The position numbers were made by a program, and so were the translations under genes. Of a stretch of DNA of 52,566 nt, positions 8,123 through 15,692 are shown one piece after another. The notes under the pieces are model-generated. The model made no database searches, was not told where the DNA came from, and saw nothing but the letters and a program-made list of their open reading frames with translations. This stretch comes from Pseudarthrobacter sp. fls2-241-R2A-127 (GTDB lineage: Bacteria; Actinomycetota; Actinomycetes; Actinomycetales; Micrococcaceae). Location: NCBI RefSeq assembly GCF_030209355.1, contig NZ_JARVSF010000021.1, forward strand, positions 1 through 52,566, given 5' to 3'. Within the stretch, counting starts at the first letter, position 1, and every line of letters starts with the position of its first letter.

Positions 8123-8155
8123 AGTCTAGAAGTTGTTCAACAATCTGTCTAGACC
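8123..8155. promoter_or_regulatory. Compound palindromic operator upstream of the MFS/hydro-lyase operon
   Basis: Three elements lie side by side: AGTCTAGA (8123-8130), the palindrome TTGTTCAACAA (8133-8143) and TGTCTAGACC (8146-8155). The outer copies resemble GntR/HutC-type sites (GTCTAGAC core) and the central element is a perfect dyad around one base. It lies about 140 bases upstream of the MFS start. No GntR gene is in the window; the nearest regulator is the LacI gene. Apart from this and the tandem repeats at 8288-8396, the 388 bases between 7986 and 8375 show nothing else. Confidence 0.5.
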
Positions 8156-8287
8156 CGAATGTGGCCTACAACACTGCGGGGTACCGGTCACGCTGAGGCA
8201 TGCGGTGCCCAACACGGCCGGGCATCCGCGCCGCACACCCGGGGCTTATACCCGGGGCGCACGGACAGTAACCATCGCGGGGCAGGC

Positions 8288-8330
8288 GAGAAATCCGGGG
8301 CCGGGGCAGCCGAGAAACCCGGGGCCGGGG
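8288..8330 (+). repeat. 24-bp-period tandem repeat
   Basis: GAGAAATCCGGGGCCGGGG at 8288 recurs as GAGAAACCCGGGGCCGGGG at 8312. It abuts a second tandem array downstream of the LacI gene. Confidence 0.6.
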
Positions 8331-8396
8331 TCAGTAGTTTGCGGGAGCCGGCTCAGTACTTTGCCGCGGCCCGATCAGTGTTTTGCCGGGGCCGCC
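8331..8396 (-). repeat. Three 22-bp copies of the LacI gene 3' end
   Basis: Units begin at 8331, 8353 and 8375, each TCAGTNNTTTGC followed by a G/C-rich tail. The copy at 8375-8396 is the last seven codons and stop of the LacI gene; the other two continue downstream past the stop. Each unit ends in TGA on the minus strand. It looks like a slippage duplication of a gene terminus. Confidence 0.65.
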
Positions 8397-9397
8397 GTGG
8401 ATCCGCGGACCACCAGTTCCGTGCCCAGCTCGATCCGCTGCGGCAGTTCCTCATCGCCGTCCAGGTGCCGGAGCAGGGCCCGCATGGCGGTTTCCGCCAT
8501 TTGTACCACCGGCTGCCGGATGGTGGTGAGGCCGGGCTCAACCCATTCGGCGGCCGGAATGTCGTCGAAGCCGATGATGGACAGGTCCTCCGGGATGCGA
8601 AGCCCGGCAGAGCGCGCAGCCCGGTAGGCACCCAAGGCTTGGTCGTCGTTGCCGGTGAAGATCGCCGTCGGCCGGTCCGGCAGTTCCAGCAGCTTGCGGG
8701 TGGCGGCCTCGCCGGCCTCTCCCGAGAAGTCACCGGGCACCATCAGGGCCGGGTCCAGCGGGATGCCGGCCCGGCGCAGCGCGGAAATGTAGCCGTCCTC
8801 GCGGGCACTGCTGCATTGCAGGTCCTCGCGTCCGCCAATCATGGCGATCCGCTTGTGCCCCAGCTTGAGCAGGTGCTCCGTGGCCGAGTAGCCGCCCTCC
8901 CAGTTGGCCGCGCCCACGGTCATCAGGTCTGGCCCCGGCTGGCCCACAGGGTCGATCAGGACCACCGGGATCCCCAGCGATTTCACCCGTTGGATCTGTT
9001 TGGCGTCCAGCTGGTACACGGCCATCAGCAGGCCGTCCGATTTCCGCTCCGCGAGGTTGGCCAGCCAAGGCCGGATCCGGGACCCGTCAAGGCTCAGGCT
9101 GCTCACCACGGTTCCGTATCCGGCGTCCTGCGCCACCCGCTCCACTCCCTCGATGATCTCCAGGGCCCATTCCGAGCCAAGCCCGGGGAACACGAGATCC
9201 ACCAGGCCGGCTTTCTGCCGGCGCTTGGCAGGGCGGCGCGCGTAATCGCGACGGGCGATGATCTCCTCCACCCGTGCCCGGGTTTCCGCGGCCACGTGGG
9301 CATGCCCGTTCAGCACCTTGGACACGGTGGGAACGGATACGCCGGCCTCGCGGGCAATCTCGCTGATTGTCGCGCGCCCGGTGTCCTGTTTGCTCAC
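8375..9397 (-). CDS. LacI family transcriptional regulator
   Basis: A 340-residue LacI-type repressor. The N-terminal helix-turn-helix reads TISEIAREAGVSVPTVSKVLNGHAHVAAETRARVEEII, with the hinge region after KRRQKAGLVDLVF. A periplasmic-binding-like sugar domain follows, including FTGNDDQALGAYRAARSAGL and IIGFDDIPAAEWVEPGLTTIRQP. The start is the second of two adjacent GTG codons (9395-9397), eight bases after AGGTGG; GTG 9398-9400 would add one residue. It lies 38 bases downstream of the cupin/PmoA/Gfo-Idh genes and is likely the local regulator of both sugar operons. GAAACTTTC-type elements recur at their promoters. The effector sugar is unknown. Confidence 0.92.
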   Translation of the reverse strand: MSKQDTGRATISEIAREAGVSVPTVSKVLNGHAHVAAETRARVEEIIARRDYARRPAKRRQKAGLVDLVFPGLGSEWALEIIEGVERVAQDAGYGTVVSSLSLDGSRIRPWLANLAERKSDGLLMAVYQLDAKQIQRVKSLGIPVVLIDPVGQPGPDLMTVGAANWEGGYSATEHLLKLGHKRIAMIGGREDLQCSSAREDGYISALRRAGIPLDPALMVPGDFSGEAGEAATRKLLELPDRPTAIFTGNDDQALGAYRAARSAGLRIPEDLSIIGFDDIPAAEWVEPGLTTIRQPVVQMAETAMRALLRHLDGDEELPQRIELGTELVVRGSTAAPAKH

Positions 9398-9435
9398 CAC
9401 GGAAACCACCTTTCACCCGGGTTAAGCACCCGGGG

Positions 9436-10167
9436 CTAGTTATCGGAAAGTTCCCAAGCCTGGATCCGGCCACACATGCCGTAAATCCTGCGGTTTTCCC
9501 GTTTTCCCATCGTAGTTCTCGCGTTCGCCAGATAGATACTTTCCGCCGTGTCCAGAGAAACCAGCTGCCGCCTGGTTACCTCCGCCTGCCGCGCTGCGCC
9601 CTCAGCCAGAAGCCCGGCCCAGTCTCCGGCCCTGGCGGACACCAGCCGGGCAGCCGCGGCGTGGAATCCTGCCAAGGCCGCCGGCCCGGATTCGAGGACA
9701 GCGTCCTTGAGTGCCAGGTACCCTTCCAGCGCCAGATCACGACGACGACGCGCGGCTTCCTCAGCGACGGCCAGCCCGGCGTCGGCGTCCTTGTGCTCCA
9801 GTGCCGCGACGCGGCGGTAAGCCGCAGGGTCGGTGAGGTGCTCCGGCGGGAAGGTCATCACGGCGTCCCCGTGCTCTGGCAGGCCGGCGTTTTGCATGAC
9901 CACGAGGATCTTCAGGTCCCCCGAATCATTGATGGCACGGTGGACGGTGCCGGGGGTGAACCAGAGGACCACCCCGGGCACAAGAGCGGTGGTGGCGAAC
10001 CCTCGTGAATCAAGGGTCTCGAGCCGGCCGGCTCCCGCCAACACCACGTACGCCTCGGTGGAGGCAGTGTGCACGTGCGGGGACCCGCCGGCGGCGCCGT
10101 CAGCCCCGGGCCAGTCGTAAATGCTGATCTCGGACAGTCCGGTAGCTCCCGGGAACGTCGAGGCCAT
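9436..10167 (-). CDS. Cupin-domain protein of the sugar locus
   Basis: A 243-residue protein with an N-terminal cupin: GSPHVHTASTEAYVVLAGAGRLETL supplies the H-x-H...E metal-ligand pattern of motif 1, and PGVVLWFTPGTVHRAIND gives the motif 2 His. The remaining 120 residues are a helical Ala/Arg-rich region (YRRVAALEHKDADAGLAVAEEAARRRRD) without a recognised fold. The ATG at 10167 is only two bases from the stop of the upstream PmoA-like gene, so translation is probably coupled. Cupins beside sugar oxidoreductases are often isomerases, epimerases or sensors. The exact role here is not known. Confidence 0.8.
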   Translation of the reverse strand: MASTFPGATGLSEISIYDWPGADGAAGGSPHVHTASTEAYVVLAGAGRLETLDSRGFATTALVPGVVLWFTPGTVHRAINDSGDLKILVVMQNAGLPEHGDAVMTFPPEHLTDPAAYRRVAALEHKDADAGLAVAEEAARRRRDLALEGYLALKDAVLESGPAALAGFHAAAARLVSARAGDWAGLLAEGAARQAEVTRRQLVSLDTAESIYLANARTTMGKRENRRIYGMCGRIQAWELSDN

Positions 10168-10169
10168 GC

Positions 10170-11138
10170 TTAGGCCCAGGTGCCAAGGGCAGTTTGCGCG
10201 GCCGCTGCGAGCGCCGCGGCACGGCGGTGGTCCACCTCGCCGTCGGCGATGACCACCGCGTAACGGTATGTCAGCGGTTCGCCTTCGCGCAGCGGGACCT
10301 CTTCGCTGAAGAAGGGCGCCGAACCCAGGCAGGCGAACATGGAGGAGCGTGCGAACCACTGGTTGGGTGCGCCGGGGTTTGAACCGTCTTCCACGAAGGC
10401 GATGGTGGAGGACCGGCAGCTGACATCGTGCTTGCCCGTGAACGCGATCCACGGCGAGCGGGTGCCCATGAACTCGTCGGTGCCCGCGCCGTCCGGGTTG
10501 CGGAACTCCCCGCCGGTAAAGGACCGCGGACCGCGCCAGAAGAGGCCGCCGTAGCCCGCGTTGTGCCGGCCTTCCGTGGTGGGGCTGCCGATGCGGATCT
10601 CTGCCCCGGAGATGTTGTCCATCCGGGTTTCGAAGAGGATGGCGTAGGCACCCCCGGTTTCTTCCACGGCACCGCTGTCAGCCAGCAGCTGGATGTTGAA
10701 CCGGCGGTCCTCCGCTATGACCGCTTGACCGTCCTGGGAGGTCCAGGTGAGGGATTCGGACGCAGTGATCCCTGCGCCGGAGTGCTCGATCCCCGTGAAG
10801 GACGTGTGGACCATGGCGCCGTTGTTGTCCAGGTTGGCGTACTCGGTGGCGCGGGTGTAGGTGGCGCCGCCCCAGAAGTTGTGGCTGCCCACGTTGGGGA
10901 GCGCCCAGGAGAGTCCCTTGTGCCACACGTGGTCCCAGGGGCGGGAAATGGTCACGTCGTCTCCGCCGAGGGTGGTGAGCGGGTGGAAGAACGGGCGGGG
11001 GCTCTCGTATTGGGCGTCCGTGGGCCGGTAGGTGTAGGTGGCGATGGGCTTGCCGTCGGCTGTGAAGGTGAGGGCTGCGCCGTCGTCGGCAACATCCAGC
11101 AGGGCAGTATGGACGGTTGAAGGTGTGGTGGTGGGCAT
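10170..11138 (-). CDS. PmoA-like (DUF6807) family protein
   Basis: A 322-residue protein of the PmoA/DUF6807 group, a soluble beta-sandwich family often misnamed after methane monooxygenase. Distinctive segments are YESPRPFFHPLTTLGGDDVTISRPWDHVWHKGLSWALPNVGSHNFWGG, the central YAILFETRMDNISG and the C-terminal ARSSMFACLGSAPFFSEE. Such genes repeatedly sit beside Gfo/Idh/MocA oxidoreductases and glycoside hydrolases in Actinobacteria, as here (29 bases downstream of the oxidoreductase). A fold resembling aldose epimerases has been suggested for relatives, so binding or modification of an oxidised sugar is plausible but unproven. It is not a monooxygenase subunit. Confidence 0.8.
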   Translation of the reverse strand: MPTTTPSTVHTALLDVADDGAALTFTADGKPIATYTYRPTDAQYESPRPFFHPLTTLGGDDVTISRPWDHVWHKGLSWALPNVGSHNFWGGATYTRATEYANLDNNGAMVHTSFTGIEHSGAGITASESLTWTSQDGQAVIAEDRRFNIQLLADSGAVEETGGAYAILFETRMDNISGAEIRIGSPTTEGRHNAGYGGLFWRGPRSFTGGEFRNPDGAGTDEFMGTRSPWIAFTGKHDVSCRSSTIAFVEDGSNPGAPNQWFARSSMFACLGSAPFFSEEVPLREGEPLTYRYAVVIADGEVDHRRAAALAAAAQTALGTWA

Positions 11139-11167
11139 GGCGGGAGGCTCCTTGGCAGGTTGGGGTG

Positions 11168-12301
11168 TCAGGCGCGGGCGGCGTCGAAGGCTGTTTCGTT
11201 GAGGGCTGTGGCGTCCAGTGCGGCGGTGCCCAGCCCGTCTCCGTCCATCCCGCCGTAGAAGGGGTGGCCCGGGACAATCTCGCCGCGGCGGACGGCCCGG
11301 CCGGTAAAGGCGGACGCGTAGATCGCGGCAGCGAGCTCAAGTGTTTGCCGGGCGGAGTCCGCGCCGGCGGGCAGCGGAAGCCCGGCGTCGAGCGCGTGGT
11401 ACATGGCCAGGAACTGGGCGGAGTGTCCGCTGCCGCGCTCCAGGGGCCGGCTGTTCCAGTCGGCCCGGACCTGGTCTTCGTGGCCTGGAGCGCCGGTGAC
11501 GGTCCAGTTGTCCGTGGCGTAACCGTAAAGGTGGCCCAGTTCCACGGTGGCGAACTCGCAGTCAATCCGGATGTCCGAGGTTTCCCGGGGCGAGAGCAGC
11601 GAGTTGACGATGGTGGCCACGGCACCGTTGCGGAACCGGACCAGTGCGGCGGACAGGTCTTCGGTGGAGGTGGCACGTGCCTGCCGGCCTGCAATCGCGG
11701 TGACTTCCTCCCATGGGCCCAGCAGGTGGAGGAGGAGGTCGAATTGGTGGATGCCGTGGCCCATGGTGGGGCCGCCGCCCTCAGCGTTCCATGTGCCCCG
11801 CCAGGGCAGGTCCCAGTAGCTGTCCGGCCGGTACCAGAGGGTATCGCAGCGGGCCACCAGCGGGCGGCCGAAGCCTACGCCCCCGATCAGTTCCCGGGCT
11901 GCCGCGGCGGCATCCCCGAACCGGTGCTGGAACACGCAGGAGAACTGGGCGCCGCCTTTGGCCTGGGCCTTCTCGAGCCGGTCGAAATCCGCCAGGCTCA
12001 GCGCCGGGGGCTTCTCCGAGAGCACGTGCACCCCGGCCTCGAGGCATTCGATGGCTTGATCGATGTGCAGCATGGGAGGGGTGCAGAGGTGGATGATGTC
12101 CGGCCGGGCCTCCGCCAGCAGCTCGGCCAGCGTCAGGTACGTGCCGGGAATCCCATGCGTGCCGGCAAAGGCGTCCAGCCGTCCCCGGTCCACGTCGCAC
12201 GCGGCCACGAGCTCGGCACGCCCGCCGGTCCGCGCCAGGTTGTCCGCGTGGACCGCGGCGATCCCGCCGGTGCCCACAATGGCCACTTTGTATGTCCGCA
12301 T
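11168..12301 (-). CDS. Gfo/Idh/MocA family NAD(P)-dependent sugar oxidoreductase
   Basis: A 377-residue enzyme. The N-terminal Rossmann domain has GTGGIAAVHADNLA and the family motif VLSEKPPALSLADFD (EKP lysine). The C-terminal alpha/beta domain includes GGPTMGHGIHQFDLLLHLLG with the conserved His used for catalysis. Members oxidise or epimerise sugars, inositols or glycosides. It is first of three co-oriented genes (oxidoreductase, PmoA-like, cupin). The start at 12301 has GGAGAG a few bases upstream. Its 5' untranslated region contains three tandem 14-base repeats (12311-12352). It is divergent from the GH3 gene, and oxidative glycoside cleavage is one possibility. Confidence 0.9.
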   Translation of the reverse strand: MRTYKVAIVGTGGIAAVHADNLARTGGRAELVAACDVDRGRLDAFAGTHGIPGTYLTLAELLAEARPDIIHLCTPPMLHIDQAIECLEAGVHVLSEKPPALSLADFDRLEKAQAKGGAQFSCVFQHRFGDAAAAARELIGGVGFGRPLVARCDTLWYRPDSYWDLPWRGTWNAEGGGPTMGHGIHQFDLLLHLLGPWEEVTAIAGRQARATSTEDLSAALVRFRNGAVATIVNSLLSPRETSDIRIDCEFATVELGHLYGYATDNWTVTGAPGHEDQVRADWNSRPLERGSGHSAQFLAMYHALDAGLPLPAGADSARQTLELAAAIYASAFTGRAVRRGEIVPGHPFYGGMDGDGLGTAALDATALNETAFDAARA

Positions 12302-12310
12302 GTTCTCTCC

Positions 12311-12352
12311 GTCGTTGCAGTGAAGTCGTTGCAGTGAAGTTGTTGCCGTGAA
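12311..12352 (-). repeat. Three 14-bp tandem repeats in the Gfo/Idh 5' leader
   Basis: GTCGTTGCAGTGAA occurs at 12311-12324 and 12325-12338, then GTTGTTGCCGTGAA at 12339-12352. The array ends ten bases before the start codon of the minus-strand oxidoreductase gene, immediately ahead of its Shine-Dalgarno sequence. Copy-number change would alter the leader length. Confidence 0.75.
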
Positions 12353-12407
12353 AGTTCAGGGCCACCCGGCGTCAGCCAGTGTTGTCGCTGCCCGGCAGCG
12401 TCTCTGA

Positions 12408-12554
12408 GAAAGTTTCCGGAGGTTGCGCGAAGTTTCTGGAAGCCATCACAGCCGCAATTTGGGCCCGGTTTCAACCGTAGGAAGATTTGCTCTATAGAGT
12501 CAAGGGATTTCCACCTAGAAACTAAACATAAGTTTCTGATACTTTCTTAGAAAC
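12408..12554. promoter_or_regulatory. Operator cluster between the Gfo/Idh and GH3 genes
   Basis: Repeated GAAAC/GTTTC elements fill the divergent promoter region. Minus-strand GGAAACTTTC is at 12408-12417 and AGAAACTTCG at 12428-12437. A perfect seven-base inverted repeat AGAAACT (12517-12523) / AGTTTCT (12531-12537) is followed by TTTCTTAGAAA (12543-12553), itself palindromic. Similar sequences recur at 21426-21472 and 21597-21607. The core resembles LacI-type sites of actinobacterial xylan/cellobiose genes (GAAA-C-TTTC). Binding by the LacI protein of 8375-9397 is inferred. Confidence 0.6.
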
Positions 12555-12578
12555 ATCTTCCGATCCTAGGAGACGCCC

Positions 12579-14954
12579 GTGACCAGCGGTGCCGCCGAAA
12601 AGCAAGCCCTCCCCTCACGTACGGCGGGCATGGAGCCGCCTGCCGCCGTCGGACGCTTGTCCGTCGACGATCTGGTGCGGCAGATGACCTTGGAGGAGAA
12701 ACTGGCCCAGCTGGTGGGTGTGTGGGTGAACGCCTCCACTGACGGCGACTCCGTGGCTCCGCTGCAAAACGAGATGGCAGGCGACGCCCGCTCCTGGGAG
12801 GACGTGATCTCCGCGGGCCTCGGCCAGATCACCCGGATGTACGGGACGGTCCCGCTGGAACCGCTCGAGGGGGCGCGCCGGCTGGCAGCCGCACAGGAGC
12901 AGATCATGGCCGCTTCCCGCTTCCGCATTCCGGCTCAGGTGCACGAAGAATGCCTGGCTGGCCTGGCCGCCTGGAAAGCGACCGCCTTCCCCGTGCCGCT
13001 GGCGTGGGGCGCCACCTTCAATCCGGGGCTGGTGCGCCAAATGGCCGGCTTGATCGGCGGCCAGATGCGGGAACTGGGCGTCCATCAGGGCCTGGCGCCG
13101 GTGCTGGATGTGGTGCGCGACCTCCGCTGGGGCCGGGTGGAAGAAACCATCGGCGAGGACCCCTACCTGGTGGGCACCGTGGCAAGCTCCTACGTCCAAG
13201 GGCTGGAAGGGGCAGGAATCGTGGCCACCCTCAAGCACTTCGTGGGCTATTCCGCCTCACGCGCCGGGCGGAACCACGCGCCGGTCTCCATGGGCCCCCG
13301 GGAGCTCGCGGACGTGATGCTGCCCCCGTTCGAGCTGGCCATCAAGGACGGCGGCGCCCGCTCCGTGATGCACGCCTACACGGACACCGACGGAGTCCCC
13401 GCCGCGGCCAACCGCGCCCTGCTCACCTCCCTCCTCCGGGACGAATGGGGCTTCGCCGGGACCGTGGTGGCAGACTACTTCGGCATCGCGTTCCTCAACG
13501 CCACGCACGGCGTGGCCGCCGACTCCGGGGAGGCGGCAGCCCTCGCGTTGGCAGCGGGCGTCGACGTGGAACTTCCCACGGTGAACTGCTATGGCACGCC
13601 CTTGCTGGAGCGCGTGCGCTCCGGCGAGGTCCCCGAATCCCTGGTGGACACGGCGCTCCTGCGGGTGCTCCGGCAGAAGCAGGAAGCGGGGCTGCTCGCG
13701 CCCGACTTCGACCCCGCTCCCCCGGCCCTGGCTGCCGGTGCCATCGACCTTGACCCGGAGGCCCACCGGGCACTGGCCCGGGAGATCGCGGCACAGTCCC
13801 TGGTGCTGACCAACAGGACGCACGACGACGGGCCAAGCCTGCCGCTGCCGGCGGCGGCTTTGGCGTCGCTGGGCGTAGTGGGACCGCTGGCGCAGGACCC
13901 GTTCGCCATGCTGGGCTGCTATTCCTTTGACGCCCACGTCGGCGCTTCCCATCCCGATGTGCCCATGGGGATCCGGGTTCCCACCGTGGCCGGTGCAGCC
14001 GCCGGGCGTTGGGGCCGGATCCGGACCGCGGCCACCGGAACGTGCGAGGCCATCAGCGACGCGCAGATCCAGGAAGCCTGCGGGCTGGCCTCAGGCGTGG
14101 ACACCTGCGTGATCGTGGTGGGTGACAATGCGGGCCTCTTTGGCCGCGGCACCTCCGGCGAAGGCAACGATGCGGCCGACCTGCGGCTCCCCGGCGACCA
14201 GCACCGCATGCTGGACCAGGTCCTCACCGCGGCCGAGGCTGCCGGAACGCGCACCGTGGTGGTGGTCCTCAGCGGCCGGCCTTATGCCTTGGGCGACTTC
14301 GCAGGCAGGGCCGGGGCGATCATCCAGGGGTTCTTCCCGGGCGAGGAGGGTGCCGAGGCGCTGTGGGACGTCCTGACCGGAGCCGTGAGCCCCTCCGGCA
14401 AGCTGCCGGTGTCCGTCCCGCGGACTTCCGGCGGGCAGCCTGGCACCTACCTGCACAGCCGCCTGGCCGGGCCGTCCGGCGTCAGCGCGCTGGATCCGTC
14501 GCCGCTGTTCGGGTTCGGGCACGGCCTGTCCTACACGACCTTCGACTTTTCCTGCCACACGGCCAGCGGGCCCACCATGACGACGTCGGGCGCCGTCACC
14601 GTGGGATGCACGGTGACCAATACCGGCCCGGTTGACGGAGCGGAAGTGGTGCAGCTGTACCTTGAGGACCCGGTGGGCGAGGTGGTGCGGCCTGTCCGCG
14701 AATTGATTGGCTACGCCCGGGTGGACCTTGCCGCCGGCGCATCGGCCCGGGTGGAGTTCACGGTGCACGCGGACCGGACGTCCTTCACCGGAGTGGACCT
14801 CAAGCGCGTGGTGACCCCGGGCCTGGTGAAGCTGCACGTTTCAACGTCCAGCAGCCGGGACATCCACACCCACGAACTCATCCTGCACGGCGGGCGCCGC
14901 GTGGTGGGCTTTGACCGGGAGATGTTGACGCCGGTGACGGTTACTCCGCTGTAG
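12579..14954 (+). CDS. Glycoside hydrolase family 3 beta-glycosidase
   Basis: A 791-residue GH3 enzyme without a signal peptide, so probably cytoplasmic. The N-terminal (alpha/beta)8 domain contains GRVEETIGEDPYLVG, IVATLKHFVGYSASRAGRNHAP and the nucleophile motif TVVADYFGIAFL (Asp near 299). The alpha/beta sandwich domain has VIVVGDNAGLFGRGTSGEG, and the C-terminal fibronectin-III-like domain starts around NTGPVDGAEVVQLYLEDP. The start is GTG 12579 with AGGAGA five bases upstream. It is divergent from the oxidoreductase operon and convergent with the ABC transporter operon, ending 11 bases from the YesL-like gene. It probably hydrolyses imported beta-linked oligosaccharides; beta-glucosidase or beta-xylosidase cannot be separated here. 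Confidence 0.92.
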   Translation: MTSGAAEKQALPSRTAGMEPPAAVGRLSVDDLVRQMTLEEKLAQLVGVWVNASTDGDSVAPLQNEMAGDARSWEDVISAGLGQITRMYGTVPLEPLEGARRLAAAQEQIMAASRFRIPAQVHEECLAGLAAWKATAFPVPLAWGATFNPGLVRQMAGLIGGQMRELGVHQGLAPVLDVVRDLRWGRVEETIGEDPYLVGTVASSYVQGLEGAGIVATLKHFVGYSASRAGRNHAPVSMGPRELADVMLPPFELAIKDGGARSVMHAYTDTDGVPAAANRALLTSLLRDEWGFAGTVVADYFGIAFLNATHGVAADSGEAAALALAAGVDVELPTVNCYGTPLLERVRSGEVPESLVDTALLRVLRQKQEAGLLAPDFDPAPPALAAGAIDLDPEAHRALAREIAAQSLVLTNRTHDDGPSLPLPAAALASLGVVGPLAQDPFAMLGCYSFDAHVGASHPDVPMGIRVPTVAGAAAGRWGRIRTAATGTCEAISDAQIQEACGLASGVDTCVIVVGDNAGLFGRGTSGEGNDAADLRLPGDQHRMLDQVLTAAEAAGTRTVVVVLSGRPYALGDFAGRAGAIIQGFFPGEEGAEALWDVLTGAVSPSGKLPVSVPRTSGGQPGTYLHSRLAGPSGVSALDPSPLFGFGHGLSYTTFDFSCHTASGPTMTTSGAVTVGCTVTNTGPVDGAEVVQLYLEDPVGEVVRPVRELIGYARVDLAAGASARVEFTVHADRTSFTGVDLKRVVTPGLVKLHVSTSSSRDIHTHELILHGGRRVVGFDREMLTPVTVTPL

Positions 14955-14965
14955 GGCCTCTTGGC

Positions 14966-15643
14966 TTAGGCGGCGGTGAATTTCTCTTCGACCAGCGCCA
15001 GCAGCGGGCGGGAGTTCAGGCACACCAGGAACACCACCGTCCCGGCGAGCACCGGCAGCAGGTACGTGGTGGTCATCAGCAGCAGCGTGGCGGAGACGAA
15101 CAGGATTCCTGCGTTGCCTAATGAAACCCGTTTCCGGGCGCTGAAGCTGTACAGGGACAGCCGGTAAAGGTCCCGGGTCCGGAACGAGAACCGGGACAGC
15201 AGCAGCAGCGCGTTCAGGCCCGCGGTGGCCACGATCAGCGCAAGGACCACCAACGCCGGCCGGAGTGCCGGGGCGGCCGGCCCGAGCAACGGCAGCCCCG
15301 CGAGGTTAACGGCGATGACAGCCAGGACCAACAGGTACGGCAGCCACACCTGCAAGGCCTGGCCCACATTCATCCGATAGCCGCGGATAAAGTCCTGGTA
15401 CACCTGGCCCCCGTGCCCGGCGAGCATCCGGTTGAACGCATACATGCACGCCACCAGGGCGGGCCCGGCCGGAACGAGCGCCGGCAGGACCAGCCAAACG
15501 CCTGCGAGCGGGGCCGCCGCCAATGCCACCAGCAGCAGCACGTTGGCCAGCACCAGCAGGGCCGAGCCCGTCATCACGCCCGCCACGGCGCCGGCCGCCC
15601 TGAACAGGGGGCCGGCACCGTACTCCGCTTTCTTCTGAACCAC
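14966..15643 (-). CDS. YesL-like (DUF624) membrane protein
   Basis: A 225-residue integral membrane protein, with helices around GSALLVLANVLLLVALAAAPLAGV, LVLPALVPAGPALVACMYAF, LPYLLVLAVIAVNLAG, PALVVLALIVATAGLNALL and ILFVSATLLLMTTTYLLPVL. The family (DUF624/YesL) is found next to LplABC-type sugar transporters, and the segment GQVYQDFIRGYRMNVGQALQVW fits its conserved cytoplasmic loop. The GTG at 15643 is preferred because GAAAGG lies six bases upstream; a GTG at 15664 is possible. It is the last gene of the GH42-ABC transporter operon. The function is unknown; a role in transporter assembly or regulation is only guessed from context. Confidence 0.8.
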   Translation of the reverse strand: MVQKKAEYGAGPLFRAAGAVAGVMTGSALLVLANVLLLVALAAAPLAGVWLVLPALVPAGPALVACMYAFNRMLAGHGGQVYQDFIRGYRMNVGQALQVWLPYLLVLAVIAVNLAGLPLLGPAAPALRPALVVLALIVATAGLNALLLLSRFSFRTRDLYRLSLYSFSARKRVSLGNAGILFVSATLLLMTTTYLLPVLAGTVVFLVCLNSRPLLALVEEKFTAA

Positions 15644-15692
15644 CAACTGCCTTTCGGTCACCACGGCAGGCCCGCTGCCGCCGTCGTCCGCC

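Noticed and set aside
8288..8396. CRISPR array suggested by tandem units
   Set aside because: Units are contiguous without unique spacers, only two or three copies, and no cas genes are present.
10170..11138. Methane/ammonia monooxygenase subunit A
   Set aside because: The PmoA name is inherited from annotation; no membrane helices or copper motifs are present and the context is sugar metabolism.
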